This document shows positions 46,310 through 56,464 of a stretch of DNA of 64,000 nt, one piece after another. Position numbers and translations under genes: made by a program. The stretch lies in NCBI GenBank assembly GCA_017465565.1, contig JAFTWA010000047.1:62001-126000 (forward strand), written 5' to 3'. Positions within the stretch are counted from its first letter, which is position 1, and the number at the start of each line of letters is the position of its first letter. Origin of the DNA: Tyzzerella sp. (GTDB lineage Bacteria > Bacillota > Clostridia > Lachnospirales > Lachnospiraceae). The notes beneath the pieces were generated by a model. It searched no databases. It saw nothing but the letters and a program-made list of their open reading frames with translations, and was not told the origin of the DNA.

Positions 46310-48601
46310 TTACACTGACGGCACAAACATGCCGTTTTCTGCTGGAATAACTGTACCATTTCCTAATGTATAGTCTGCATCTCCATAGTTAACATAGACT
46401 GTTCCTGTCTCATAGGTAATTGCAAAAATCGTACTGTTAATTCTCTGATGCTTTGTCATTTGCTGCCCTTCTACATTTTGAAGAACCTCACTTACAAAGA
46501 AGTATGATTCTTTGATTGTTTCCTGCCAGTCGTTAAATCTTGTGGAACTCAAATCATCAATTGTAGTCTGTGTCAAATCAAGATTATCTGTTTCTGTAAG
46601 AATATATGAAGGGTAAACATTGTATTCAATGCATTTTAATAAGTCAATCTTTGAATAAAAGCTTTCGTTTGCATACGGAGCAACCATGGTCATATTACCA
46701 GAAAGCACCATCTGCAAGAATGGTACAGAGTCTGTCTCATAAAGATCCTGACTTCCTGATACTGGAGTATTTCTATAAACGCTTGTGTACTTCAGCAAAT
46801 AATCGTTTGGATTAAATAATGTCAAACCGCCCTCTTCTGCCAAATCAGCGTAAGTTTTGCTAAGCTGGGCTTTTGTTTCCTCGCGGGATACAAATTCATC
46901 TACGAGATATTCACCGTATAACAGGTTTGCTCCATCGATTGCGGCATCCAAACCATTCTCAGCAAGCACATCCATCTGGTCTGCAAAGTAACTCATTCCA
47001 AGCGCTGTCTTAAGATACCACACATCCCCAAGGAACTCTGTCTCTTCCACTGCTGTCTTAGTGATTGTACTCTGTGAAAGAGTAATACCTGCATCCTGAC
47101 GGCTGTTAATCTGAACCTCTGTTGCCCGGAGTGGGTCGGAATAAAGTAACAAGCTTCCCTTTGCTTCTGTCAAAGTATCTTTCACACTGCTAAAATCGTC
47201 GAACGAACCGATTACTGTATCTGTAAATAATTCCGACTTCTGGTATCCACTTAGACCGCCATCCTGCCAGCCTTTCACCGTTAATCCAATGCGTTCTAAA
47301 CCTGCTTCCTGCAATGTTTTAATAGCCTTTTCCATATAAGCGATACTAGTAACCTCTTTTGTTGAATTTGAAAGAAGTCCTTCTTCTATATCTGCAGCCA
47401 CAAAATCTAATACGATTTGCGGTGCTGTATCTGACATATTATCTTGTAAGCTTCCTTCTTCCTTCAGAATATTCGAATACAATTTAGCCATACCGCTGTA
47501 GTTTGCTTCTTCTCCCGAGAGGAAATAAATATCTACCGAAGGATTTACTGTATTTGCATCCTTTTGAACTACTGGTACACCAGCACCATTTTTCGATGTT
47601 GGCTGTGAATATACCTGACGGTATACAAAATGCGAAGCAGCCCAATTATAATCTGTAGAGATACCAGCTGGTGTTGCATCAATGTATGCGTAAGCTTCAC
47701 CCGCTGTTACATGTCCAAAGAGCGCCTGGTTATTTACTCCAAGAGTAAGTCCATATACAGGCATTGTAACTGTATTTTCAGACTTCAAGAATTCTACCGG
47801 ACGGTTTGAAGCCAAGTCATTCAATTCACCAAGATTGTCAATTGCATAATCCATTCCATATACACGGCCTGAGTATGCCTTCAAATATTTTGCTGGATTC
47901 TGGTAGCGAAGAAGTGCTCCGCTGCCATCTGGAACTAACATGTATCCGTCTGTCTGATTTCCAATGGTACTTCCTAAGAATGGAATAAAGTAAACTGCAC
48001 TGATATAGAATTCTCCCTCTTCTTTGATCGTCGAATCATCTACTGAGAAAGTCAGATGGTCGTCATTCAAAGCCACCTTTGCATCAAGGGAAATATCAAT
48101 GTCATCTTTAAACGAGACACTTACTGTAAAACCATTGTCACCATAAGTAAATTTACGTTCTGCATCTTCATGTCCTGCACCGATTTGCTTTGTTGCACCG
48201 GTAGAATCCATGTAAGAGATACTTACAACTGACTGTGCAAATGAGCCCCAGGTATCGTTGAGATTTTCCGGGTCTTCCACTTCCAAAGCACCCCAAACGA
48301 ATCCACTTTCTTTGTTAAGAACACGGATAGATGCCGTATCCTCTTTTACATATAATGCCAATTTTTCATTTTCTGTCACTAATGTAAATCCGTCGAGTTT
48401 ATATTGTGGAAGTGCCTTATCTCCTGCCGGTTCCAGCTGTGTGAACCTATTGGAAGAAAGCTGTTCTACATCGACGTCTCCAAGGAGTGCTTCTGTTACT
48501 TCGTAGTCGCTGGTTGTAGCTTTGCTGCCTCCACAGCCTACAGTAAAGAGCATTACCCCTGCCATACACAGGGCAACAATTCTTTTAAGATAAGAAGACA
48601 C
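46310..48601 (-). CDS. DUF5696-like lipoprotein
   Basis: 763 residues. The signal peptide ends in the lipobox LFTVGC, followed by a GGSKATTS tether. The rest resembles the DUF5696 family of Firmicutes, large extracellular proteins found beside sugar importers; I am fairly, not fully, sure of this family. Residues about 190-420 contain MLVPDGSGALLRYQN and the late part is alpha/beta-rich, possibly a degenerate TIM-barrel-like glycosidase. No catalytic residues could be assigned. The start is GTG behind a near-perfect AAGGAGGTGA, overlapping the end of the upstream gene by 17 bases. It lies between the NHL-Yip1 gene and two permease genes. Confidence 0.72.
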   Translation of the reverse strand: MSSYLKRIVALCMAGVMLFTVGCGGSKATTSDYEVTEALLGDVDVEQLSSNRFTQLEPAGDKALPQYKLDGFTLVTENEKLALYVKEDTASIRVLNKESGFVWGALEVEDPENLNDTWGSFAQSVVSISYMDSTGATKQIGAGHEDAERKFTYGDNGFTVSVSFKDDIDISLDAKVALNDDHLTFSVDDSTIKEEGEFYISAVYFIPFLGSTIGNQTDGYMLVPDGSGALLRYQNPAKYLKAYSGRVYGMDYAIDNLGELNDLASNRPVEFLKSENTVTMPVYGLTLGVNNQALFGHVTAGEAYAYIDATPAGISTDYNWAASHFVYRQVYSQPTSKNGAGVPVVQKDANTVNPSVDIYFLSGEEANYSGMAKLYSNILKEEGSLQDNMSDTAPQIVLDFVAADIEEGLLSNSTKEVTSIAYMEKAIKTLQEAGLERIGLTVKGWQDGGLSGYQKSELFTDTVIGSFDDFSSVKDTLTEAKGSLLLYSDPLRATEVQINSRQDAGITLSQSTITKTAVEETEFLGDVWYLKTALGMSYFADQMDVLAENGLDAAIDGANLLYGEYLVDEFVSREETKAQLSKTYADLAEEGGLTLFNPNDYLLKYTSVYRNTPVSGSQDLYETDSVPFLQMVLSGNMTMVAPYANESFYSKIDLLKCIEYNVYPSYILTETDNLDLTQTTIDDLSSTRFNDWQETIKESYFFVSEVLQNVEGQQMTKHQRINSTIFAITYETGTVYVNYGDADYTLGNGTVIPAENGMFVPSV

Positions 48602-50615
48602 GATAGTTCACCTCCTTGATAACCGAAATAATCATGTTGATTAATTGGTCAAATAGCATGTAAATCAATGAAAATGCAAGTACAATTACGCACATCAGGA
48701 ATAATGTAATAAGCAGATGGCGAAGTGTATCTGACATTTCATAATTGTGGATTTGCATTGTTGCAATCAGCAGATAAATGAATATCCAGCCAATCATTCC
48801 AACTAACACTAATTGTAAAATACGGAGCTCATTGCCTGTGAGTACATGTGAAATTGGAATAATAAATGGCATTAACACTGCAAATGGTGCTAACACATAT
48901 GCAGTCGAGATAAATACATCACGAAGACGCGCTTCCCCTTCTCCTACTTCACACACCAGGAAGTTGCTGATTACAAATAAAGCAACTGGTCCCCAGAACA
49001 TAGCTGATAAGAATAAAATCGAAGCATCTTCCGCAGAGTTTCCAATTAAGATAAATCCTGAACCGAGGAAATATCCCAAGAAAATTAAATATTCAAAAAC
49101 ATATAAACCTAATGCTGTCGAAACGTGACCCTTGCCCTCTCTTCTGATTGCATAGAAGCTGTCAATTGGATGACGAAGGGTTCTAAAAATTAATTGGAAA
49201 TCATCTTTAATAATATTTGATTTCTGAACCTTCTCTGTTGGTTTGCGCAGTTTTTTGTAAAGGAATCTGGCAACTACAACTACTACAAGCACTGCAATTA
49301 CATATGGTAAAACCGCGCTAATCTGGTTATTTCGAATCTGCCAGTATGCATCCGAATATCCATCGCGGTTACCAGCTAATTTATAGTGCTCAGCCGCCTG
49401 CTTGAAATCACCTTTTTCATAGAGGCACTGTCCTAAACTATTTTCTACATAATAGCTTGTACCACCAACTGCGTTGATGTGTTTCCAAAGCTGTGCACTG
49501 CCGTCATAGTCACCGATATCATAGAGTGCCAATGCTTCGTGATAGCTTTCCGCGTAGTCTGTTGGTCTCATAACGTGTACAAGACCACGCTCCGCATCTA
49601 ATACGTATACGCGGCCTTCTTCATCACAGGTAACAGCTGAAACAGTTGTAAATACACCATTTCGCTCTGTAGAAATCGCTCTGCCGCCGAATGTGAAAAG
49701 AAGTTCACCATTTACATCGTATTCAAATAAAAGTCCTGTGGATGTTACTGCATAGATTCTCTTATCAAGACCTAAACAGACATCTACATAATCCTGCTCA
49801 TCCATCATGTCTGTTGACAACAGGTTGTGGCCTGCTACGTCATGCTTCTTAAGGGCATTTCCCTCTGCGGCCTGTGTGACTGTGTAAAGCATACCTTTTT
49901 CATCAATCGCAACGCTCTTGAATGAATAAGGGACACGGTTTGTGAGCTGTTCCTTCATCTCGTCGGTGAAGAAAAAGTCAACGAAATAATCCCATGCTGT
50001 CATCGGGTTGTTGTTATAACCAAAGTATCCAAGGAATTCTCCCTGCTGGTCCATTTGAATAATACCATCGAATGCACCATCCGAAACTACATACATAGTT
50101 TCACTTGCATTGACTACGATTTTCGAAGGACGAAATACTGCATCCGAACCAAATGTTACTGTAGTTGGTCTGCCATATGTGCGGAGCACCTGACCATTTT
50201 GGTCAAACACTACGATTTGACTTGCCCCATTATCGGCAACATAAAGCTCGCCGTCGTCTGTAAGGAAAAGACCCGCCGGAGTCCCAAGCACTCCTACTCC
50301 CCATTCCGTTACCTCTGAAGTTTCAAGGTTGTAGAGAACAACCTTACCATTTCCTGTATCTGCAATATAAAGAATTCCATCATGCACAATAATATCCTGT
50401 GCCTGATTTAATGCTACTTCTTGCAGAATTACCTGTGTAACCTGATAGGCATCCTGAGTACGCACCCAGCCTTCATTTACAGCTGGTGTGTATGTATAAG
50501 TAGATGCACTCTCAGCAGATACTGACATAGGCGCCAGCATTGTAAGACAGCCTGCCATTACAAGTGCAATGATTCCAAACAACACATTGCGGCAAGCTAA
50601 TTTGCACTTTTTCAT
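48585..50615 (-). CDS. NHL-repeat protein with C-terminal Yip1-like membrane domain
   Basis: 676 residues. After a signal peptide (cleavage near VSA-ES) there are NHL-type beta-propeller repeats (ILYIADTGNGKVVLYN, LYVADNGASQIVVFDQNG, VYVLDAERGLVHVM) to about residue 370. A short tetratricopeptide-like stretch follows (ALALYDIGDYDGSAQLW, CLYEKGDFKQAAEHYKLAG). One membrane helix is at about 430, then a loop and five hydrophobic segments resembling the Yip1 family. The propeller would face outward and the C-terminal part sits in the membrane. Similar proteins accompany DUF5696 genes and importer pairs in other Firmicutes; their role is unknown, perhaps sensing or scaffolding the importer. Confidence 0.78.
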   Translation of the reverse strand: MKKCKLACRNVLFGIIALVMAGCLTMLAPMSVSAESASTYTYTPAVNEGWVRTQDAYQVTQVILQEVALNQAQDIIVHDGILYIADTGNGKVVLYNLETSEVTEWGVGVLGTPAGLFLTDDGELYVADNGASQIVVFDQNGQVLRTYGRPTTVTFGSDAVFRPSKIVVNASETMYVVSDGAFDGIIQMDQQGEFLGYFGYNNNPMTAWDYFVDFFFTDEMKEQLTNRVPYSFKSVAIDEKGMLYTVTQAAEGNALKKHDVAGHNLLSTDMMDEQDYVDVCLGLDKRIYAVTSTGLLFEYDVNGELLFTFGGRAISTERNGVFTTVSAVTCDEEGRVYVLDAERGLVHVMRPTDYAESYHEALALYDIGDYDGSAQLWKHINAVGGTSYYVENSLGQCLYEKGDFKQAAEHYKLAGNRDGYSDAYWQIRNNQISAVLPYVIAVLVVVVVARFLYKKLRKPTEKVQKSNIIKDDFQLIFRTLRHPIDSFYAIRREGKGHVSTALGLYVFEYLIFLGYFLGSGFILIGNSAEDASILFLSAMFWGPVALFVISNFLVCEVGEGEARLRDVFISTAYVLAPFAVLMPFIIPISHVLTGNELRILQLVLVGMIGWIFIYLLIATMQIHNYEMSDTLRHLLITLFLMCVIVLAFSLIYMLFDQLINMIISVIKEVNYRVFLS

Positions 50616-50636
50616 ACTTTACTCTCCTTTCAGGTT

Positions 50637-51512
50637 CTATTTGAGTCCAGAGTGAGCCATTGTACTCATAACTCTTGATTGCATCATTACGAAAAGAACC
50701 ACGTTTGGAACAAACATTAAGAGTGATGCCGCCGCAGACATACCTACACCCGCAACACCATTTCCCGAATTAGAAAGGCTGTTCATGTAGAATGCAAATG
50801 TTTTAAGTGATTCTGTATTGATAAATAAGTTGGAAGCTTCCATCCCATTCCATGAATGCTGGAATAACAGGATTGCTACGGTTGCCATCGCAGGTTTTAC
50901 AAGCGGAAGCACAATTTTCCAAATAATCTGATAGTCGTTTGCCCCGTCGATTCTTGCTGATTCAATCAGTGCATCTGGCAGCTGGTCAACGAACTGCTTC
51001 AAGAGGAATACCCCTACTGGAAGCGCCAACATTGGAACAACGTTCGCCCAGAAAGAATCAAGTAACCCAACCTCTTTTACAATCAGATATCTAGGAATAC
51101 TAACTGCTGTCGCAACGAACATCATAGACAATGTATTTAATTTGAAAATAATCTCACGTCCGCGGAAACGTTTCTTTGAAAGAACATATGCTGTTGCTAC
51201 CGCAATCGCCATTCCTAAGAATACAACTAACACAGTAGAAACAATACTGTTAAACAGATACATGGACAGTGGGAACACTGTATTTTCCGATGCTTCAAAT
51301 AACTTTCTAAAGTTATCGAAGGTTGGACGGAGTGTGATAAATTTAGGTGGATATGCAAATAATTCACCTATTGGTTTAAATGCCGTAAAAACGATATACA
51401 AAATCGGCAACAGCGATAAAAGTACCATCGGTGTCAAACAGATATATGCCGGCCATTGTGAACGTTTTACGCGCAAACGTTTATGTCGTTTTGGTAATTT
51501 AATCTTCTTCAT
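50637..51512 (-). CDS. Carbohydrate ABC importer permease (MalG type, first pair)
   Basis: 291 residues, six predicted membrane helices after a very basic N-terminus (KRHKRLRVKRSQW). The EAA-type loop is IESARIDGANDYQIIWKIVLPLV, with S in place of the usual A. The ATG follows AAAGAGGTG; an earlier in-frame start overlaps the upstream gene and was rejected. It pairs with the product of 51526-52458. Confidence 0.9.
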   Translation of the reverse strand: MKKIKLPKRHKRLRVKRSQWPAYICLTPMVLLSLLPILYIVFTAFKPIGELFAYPPKFITLRPTFDNFRKLFEASENTVFPLSMYLFNSIVSTVLVVFLGMAIAVATAYVLSKKRFRGREIIFKLNTLSMMFVATAVSIPRYLIVKEVGLLDSFWANVVPMLALPVGVFLLKQFVDQLPDALIESARIDGANDYQIIWKIVLPLVKPAMATVAILLFQHSWNGMEASNLFINTESLKTFAFYMNSLSNSGNGVAGVGMSAAASLLMFVPNVVLFVMMQSRVMSTMAHSGLK

Positions 51513-51525
51513 AACTAACACCTCT

Positions 51526-52458
51526 TTAATCGTCACCGAATAACTTATACGCTAATTTACTTGCCAACGTGATAATGAGAAGCAATATCACAGAAAGTGC
51601 TGCCGCATATCCCATCTCATATCGAATAAAACCAAAGTCGTCTACATGGTTTACGATAACAGAACCTGCATATCCCGGTGTTGGATTGGATCCTGATAAC
51701 TGTACACCTAGTCCGGCTGAGTTAAATGCATTTACTACTGCCATAACCGCACCAAAAAGGAGCTGTGGACGAATGGAAGGAATGGTTACATAGATACATT
51801 CCTGAACACGGTTCTTGATACCGTCCAGCTTTGCTGCCTCATAGAGTTCTGGGTTAACATTTAAGATACCTGAAAGGATGGATAAGAAACCAATACCCAT
51901 ACTTGACCACAATGCAACCAGAATCATGATTGGCATCAAAGTATCTTCATTTTGAAGCCATGTAATTGGAGTCTGAATCAGTCCAAACCTTAAAAGTATA
52001 CTGTTAAGGTAACCTGTTCTGTCACCTGAGAATAATACCGACCATACCGTGGAAACGGTAACACCGGCTGTCATGGATGGCAGGTAAAGGATTACTGCAA
52101 GAATGGTTCTTGGCACTGCCCGCAGCTGCGACAAAAACCAAGCCATAATAAATGCAAGGATAAATCCACCAGGACCAACTAATACCGCATACACAATGGT
52201 ATTTGGTAAAATTTTCTGCATAAATACCGAATCCTTTGAAAGAATCCGGATGTAGTTATCCAAAAATACGAAATCAGGCGTCTGAACACCGTTAAAGTCG
52301 GTGAATGACAAACCGATCGCCGCAATAATTGGAAGAATAATAAATGTTAAGAAAAGCACCAAGAAAGGCGATATTAAAATCCAATGAGAATAACGAGTAA
52401 AGAAATTCCCACTCTTTGCGTTCTTAGTCGTTTTCTTTTTTAACGCTTGTGTACTCAT
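51526..52458 (-). CDS. Carbohydrate ABC importer permease (MalF type, first pair)
   Basis: 310 residues with six membrane segments; EAA loop YEAAKLDGIKNRVQECIYVTIPSI. The basic N-terminal tail (KKKTTKNAKSG) precedes the first helix. It lies 19 bp after the solute-binding protein gene and forms the channel with the next gene. No ATPase is encoded in the operon. Confidence 0.9.
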   Translation of the reverse strand: MSTQALKKKTTKNAKSGNFFTRYSHWILISPFLVLFLTFIILPIIAAIGLSFTDFNGVQTPDFVFLDNYIRILSKDSVFMQKILPNTIVYAVLVGPGGFILAFIMAWFLSQLRAVPRTILAVILYLPSMTAGVTVSTVWSVLFSGDRTGYLNSILLRFGLIQTPITWLQNEDTLMPIMILVALWSSMGIGFLSILSGILNVNPELYEAAKLDGIKNRVQECIYVTIPSIRPQLLFGAVMAVVNAFNSAGLGVQLSGSNPTPGYAGSVIVNHVDDFGFIRYEMGYAAALSVILLLIITLASKLAYKLFGDD

Positions 52459-52477
52459 AATACGCTTCCTTTCTTAG

Positions 52478-55363
52478 TTATTTTTCTGAAATATCATCTA
52501 GAATTTCGGTAATAGGACGCATGCTGTATTCTTTCAATACCTCCCCGCCATCCATATACCCGAATTCCTGTAACTTGATTACCATTTCCTGATTAATATC
52601 AACCGCCGCTTCATTCAGTGCTCTACGAACAGGAATATGGTCATTTACGACATTATACCAGGCATCACTGAGCGAACGCTCGAGCATGTATGTTGCTGGT
52701 GTGTGGCGTAAGTTCTGTGCATTCTGCCACTGCTTTAAAATAACCTCACGGTCAGTCGCTGGAATGGCCAATTCTGAAAATGCATTGTAGTTCGCACTGT
52801 TCCATACGAATTCAGAACCGAACTTCGCCTGAAGAATCTGTGCAAATTCAATTTGTGTTTCATCAGAAAGCCACCATTTTATGAAATCCCATGCAGCCTC
52901 TTTCTTTTCACTGCTTTCGAAAATGATTGCCGAGCGGTCCGTTGTTGGCATTTCATTATGAATCTCGCCATCTTCTCCCTCAAATCCCGGTACTGGAGCG
53001 ATTGCCCAGTCATCTGCGATTTCAGGTGCCGCATAAAGCATCTGCATATAGTTTGCAAATGTACCAATACCGACAGGTGATACACCGTAACGGAAGTTAT
53101 TGAAGAAGCTTGGCATATTATTTTGTAAACCATAAAGCACATACAAATCTGTTAAATTCTGGAATGCTTCAATATTGGTTTCCGTATTAATTGTAGTAGT
53201 CAGACCGTCTTCTGCCCAAAGACTATAATCAGGATTTTCTCCCTTTGCCGATGCTGACTGATATAAGAAAGGAATGATGTTTTCCAAACTCTTTGTACCT
53301 GTCTGTGATGAAAGCGGCATATAGAAGTTCATGCCATTACGTCTGAGTGTTGGCATCATATTTGCCACATCTTCCCAAGTCTTTGGAACCTCAAGTCCAA
53401 GTCTTTCTAAAATATCTGTACGATACATGAGTACATAGAATTGCTGCGTCTCTGGCATCGCATAGATTTTGCTGTCATGTGTATAGGTTTCAAATGCTTC
53501 TGTTAAGAACTTATCTTCCACATATTCATCAAAATCTTCAAAATCAGAGATTGCAGTTGCAGCACCACGAAGGCCCAATTGATATGGCTTGTCTATGGAA
53601 ACACTGAGCGCAACGTCTGGGCTTGTGTCCGAAGCATTTGCAAGTAATAACTTGCCTTCATCTGGCATGATTGAGAACTTGAGTTCAATCTTATTGCCAT
53701 TTTCATCGGTGTAACCTTCATATCTTGAGTCAGCGAGCATCTGAATCGTCTCTACATATGGAACAGAACGGTTTACCCAGATTGTTAAAGCATCTTCATC
53801 CACCGTACCTGTACCATAGTTTGCATCACGTGATGTTAACGAGAAAATAAATCTCTTCACGCCATTTACAATATTTTCAAAGAAGCCGCCGTTTGCTGCT
53901 GGAAGCTTTTCGTTATCAGCCGTTAAGTAAATGTTGTCGATAGAAAGTGCCTGGGTCTTCCATCCGTTAATGAGTTCTGCAAGTAAGCTTGTTACAGAGC
54001 TAGAACCGACGTTGATTTCTTCTGTACGTGTTGGAAGCTTTTCAGGTTCTTTCAAAATCTGCTTAATCATGTCAGCAGAAAGCTGTAAGTTCAAACTGCT
54101 GGCAGGTTCTTCACCATACTGCTCTTCTAATTCTGCATAGATGGTTTCTAATTCTTTTTGAATGGAAGTAAGGTTTTCTGTAATACCTGGTATGTAAGTC
54201 TCAATTTCCCAGGTTCTGGTTGTATCAGCGTCGCTCCCTGCAACCTGCTGTAAACTAAGACCGATATCTTGCAATTCTTCGATGATAGCTTGTACCTGAT
54301 CGATAAGTGGAGCCATCTCTGGCATCTCTACGTACATTCCCAATGTATGTGTTCCTGCCGTCAGATAAATCTTACCATCCATTGATTTGTAATCATAATC
54401 TGCCCCTGTATATGGGAAAGCCGCTGCCCGGAACTCTGCATAAGGAGTTACTCCATCAATTTCGATGGTACGTCTGGATTCCTGGCCTTCCTTTTTCGAT
54501 TGAGAATAATGGAATGTCAAGTTGTACCATCCATCTTCTGGAACCTCAAAATTCCATACAATTCTCTGGCCTGCACTATTCCATGCATTACCGTCTACCG
54601 ATGCAAGCCATTTGTAATATGGATTGTAAGGGGTAACACCAGAATTTGATTCCGCTTTACAGCGGATAAATGAGTCAGACTTTACTGCATAATTTTCCCC
54701 TTCAATAATAATAGGGTCACCTTCATAATCAGAACCTTTATTTTCTGCCTGGTATGTTTCGTATGAAGCAAGTTCTTCTAATTCCACTAGGCTTACCCCT
54801 TTTATAATGATGTCCTGATCATTATTCAGAATGGTAAGCTTCTGGGCACCCGCCTCAAATGTAAATAAAACTTCTGAACCATCCACCGACGCAGAATTAC
54901 GCACATAATCCGTAACATCCTGGTCGATTGTTACCTGAGATGGTGTAACCTCGTTGCCATAACGGTCTGTCTCATATTCCTTTGACGCATCCTGCCACAA
55001 ACTGTAAACCTCTGTTGTGACAGACTGCTCGCCATGTGTCACTGTCACCGTACTGTCAAGGACCGTATTTTCCACCATATGATAGGTAAATGCAACGGCA
55101 TAGTCTCCTGCTTTTGGAACCTCAAAGTCAAGTGCCAATTCCTCGCCGACAGCCAATGTGACTTCTTCTGCCGGCAGTTTTGCAGTTGCCGCGACTGAAT
55201 CCTCTGGCACGGTGAGCCATCCACGATACGATGTGTCTGCTTCTGCGCGAACCGGTCTCTCAAAGTCACTGTCCGAGCCTTCAGCTGCTATTGCTGAAAT
55301 TCCCAGCGACAACACCATGACAAGAACCAAAAGAATCGCTACAAATCTCTTCATCTTTTTCAT
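52478..55363 (-). CDS. Large extracellular solute-binding protein with N-terminal accessory domains
   Basis: 961 residues, about twice the usual size. The signal peptide ends near ISAIA-AEG and has no lipobox, unlike the other binding protein in the window. Residues about 40-200 and 205-350 are beta-rich; the second, with IIIEGENYAVKSDSFIRC, EVPEDGWYNLTFHYSQ and LTAGTHTLGMYVE, looks like a carbohydrate-binding (CBM6/CBM35-like) domain. A helical linker (about 355-440) and a second beta part precede the solute-binding domain at about 530-950 (YVLMYRTDILERLGLEVPKTW, then WDFIKWWLSDETQ). It should capture an oligosaccharide for the two adjacent permeases. How it stays on the cell is unclear; the hydrophobic signal may remain uncleaved. 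It follows the GH43 gene by 16 bp. Confidence 0.85.
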   Translation of the reverse strand: MKKMKRFVAILLVLVMVLSLGISAIAAEGSDSDFERPVRAEADTSYRGWLTVPEDSVAATAKLPAEEVTLAVGEELALDFEVPKAGDYAVAFTYHMVENTVLDSTVTVTHGEQSVTTEVYSLWQDASKEYETDRYGNEVTPSQVTIDQDVTDYVRNSASVDGSEVLFTFEAGAQKLTILNNDQDIIIKGVSLVELEELASYETYQAENKGSDYEGDPIIIEGENYAVKSDSFIRCKAESNSGVTPYNPYYKWLASVDGNAWNSAGQRIVWNFEVPEDGWYNLTFHYSQSKKEGQESRRTIEIDGVTPYAEFRAAAFPYTGADYDYKSMDGKIYLTAGTHTLGMYVEMPEMAPLIDQVQAIIEELQDIGLSLQQVAGSDADTTRTWEIETYIPGITENLTSIQKELETIYAELEEQYGEEPASSLNLQLSADMIKQILKEPEKLPTRTEEINVGSSSVTSLLAELINGWKTQALSIDNIYLTADNEKLPAANGGFFENIVNGVKRFIFSLTSRDANYGTGTVDEDALTIWVNRSVPYVETIQMLADSRYEGYTDENGNKIELKFSIMPDEGKLLLANASDTSPDVALSVSIDKPYQLGLRGAATAISDFEDFDEYVEDKFLTEAFETYTHDSKIYAMPETQQFYVLMYRTDILERLGLEVPKTWEDVANMMPTLRRNGMNFYMPLSSQTGTKSLENIIPFLYQSASAKGENPDYSLWAEDGLTTTINTETNIEAFQNLTDLYVLYGLQNNMPSFFNNFRYGVSPVGIGTFANYMQMLYAAPEIADDWAIAPVPGFEGEDGEIHNEMPTTDRSAIIFESSEKKEAAWDFIKWWLSDETQIEFAQILQAKFGSEFVWNSANYNAFSELAIPATDREVILKQWQNAQNLRHTPATYMLERSLSDAWYNVVNDHIPVRRALNEAAVDINQEMVIKLQEFGYMDGGEVLKEYSMRPITEILDDISEK

Positions 55364-55379
55364 GTCTTTCCTCCTTGTA

Positions 55380-56264
55380 TTATGTCATTTGAACTGTTTC
55401 AATATGATTATCGCAAATTTGCATTTTATCGATGCACAGTACTCTTCCATGACCGTCCGTTTCTGCAATCGATTTACGATGGTACACAATGTAATACTCA
55501 TCCTTCTCAGGTATATAGAAATACCCATTATGTCCAGGTGATTTTGCCACACCTTCCTTCGATGCGACTACAACACCCTCTTTTTCGAATGGTCCTATCG
55601 GCGAATCTGCTGTACCATAATACACACAATAGTCGTTCAGATACCAGTTTCCTGAAGACCACATAAAAATATACTTGCCGTTACGCTTAATCATACATGG
55701 ACCTTCCACATAATCCTTTGGCGTAATCTCTTTTCTATATTCTCCATCTGGAAAAGGAATAAATCCATCCATGGTTTCATTCATAATCATAACAATACAG
55801 TGCTTCCAACCGCCATAATACAAATACACCGTTCCGTCTGTATCTTCAAACAAATGGGCGTCAATCGGCTGTGCACCATTGTAGATATCTCCTACAAAGG
55901 ATTTGTCGAACACTGCTTTAAACGGTCCTGCTGGCGAATCGGAAACGGCAATTTCAAGGCCTCCCGGTTCTTCATCGCTGTGAATATCATTTGTAGCAAA
56001 AACCAAATAATATTTTCCATTCTTCTCAAGAATCGTCGGAGCCCAGACTGCTCCCCATACCCATGGAAATCCACTCATATCAATGATATTATCATGCTTC
56101 TCCCACGTCTTCATATCAGTCGAAGAAAATGCGGTGAGATTCTGTTGTTCTTTGAAAGGCTTGGACTGGGTAACGTATATCCAGTATTTCCCTTCATAAA
56201 ATCTTGCTTCTGGGTCTGCGTAATGTCCTGGGACAATTGGGTTATGTATTGCGTTAGTTGTCAT
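55380..56264 (-). CDS. GH43-family glycosidase
   Basis: 294 residues, a minimal five-bladed propeller without extra domains. Catalytic residues fit GH43: base D17 in HYADPEA, pKa-tuning D135 in PIDAHLF and acid E187 in VEGPCM. Usual activities are beta-xylosidase, alpha-L-arabinofuranosidase or exo-galactanase. No signal peptide, so it works in the cytosol on imported oligosaccharides. It is the first gene of the operon; the AAGGAG site is ten bases from the ATG. A TATAAT box at 56308-56313 with a poor -35 lies upstream and suggests activator-dependent expression. Confidence 0.9.
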   Translation of the reverse strand: MTTNAIHNPIVPGHYADPEARFYEGKYWIYVTQSKPFKEQQNLTAFSSTDMKTWEKHDNIIDMSGFPWVWGAVWAPTILEKNGKYYLVFATNDIHSDEEPGGLEIAVSDSPAGPFKAVFDKSFVGDIYNGAQPIDAHLFEDTDGTVYLYYGGWKHCIVMIMNETMDGFIPFPDGEYRKEITPKDYVEGPCMIKRNGKYIFMWSSGNWYLNDYCVYYGTADSPIGPFEKEGVVVASKEGVAKSPGHNGYFYIPEKDEYYIVYHRKSIAETDGHGRVLCIDKMQICDNHIETVQMT

Positions 56265-56428
56265 AATTATATAACTCCTTATTAATAAGTCTAATTGTGC
56301 TGATTACATTATATAATGCCGATTTTTATATTGAAATTAGTTATAATATACAAAAAGTTAGAAATGAAATTGATTTATTGCCATTCTTTTCTTTTTAAGC
56401 CGCTTGACCGTTTAAAGTCATGAATAAA

Positions 56429-56450
56429 GGGATGGATTTTACTCCATCCC
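56429..56450 (-). terminator. Intrinsic terminator of nuclease-like gene 3
   Basis: GGGATGGA (56429-56436) pairs with TCCATCCC (56443-56450) and is followed on the minus strand by TTTATTC. It separates this gene from the GH43 operon. Confidence 0.75.
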
Positions 56451-56464
56451 CTTGTCACTCCTAA

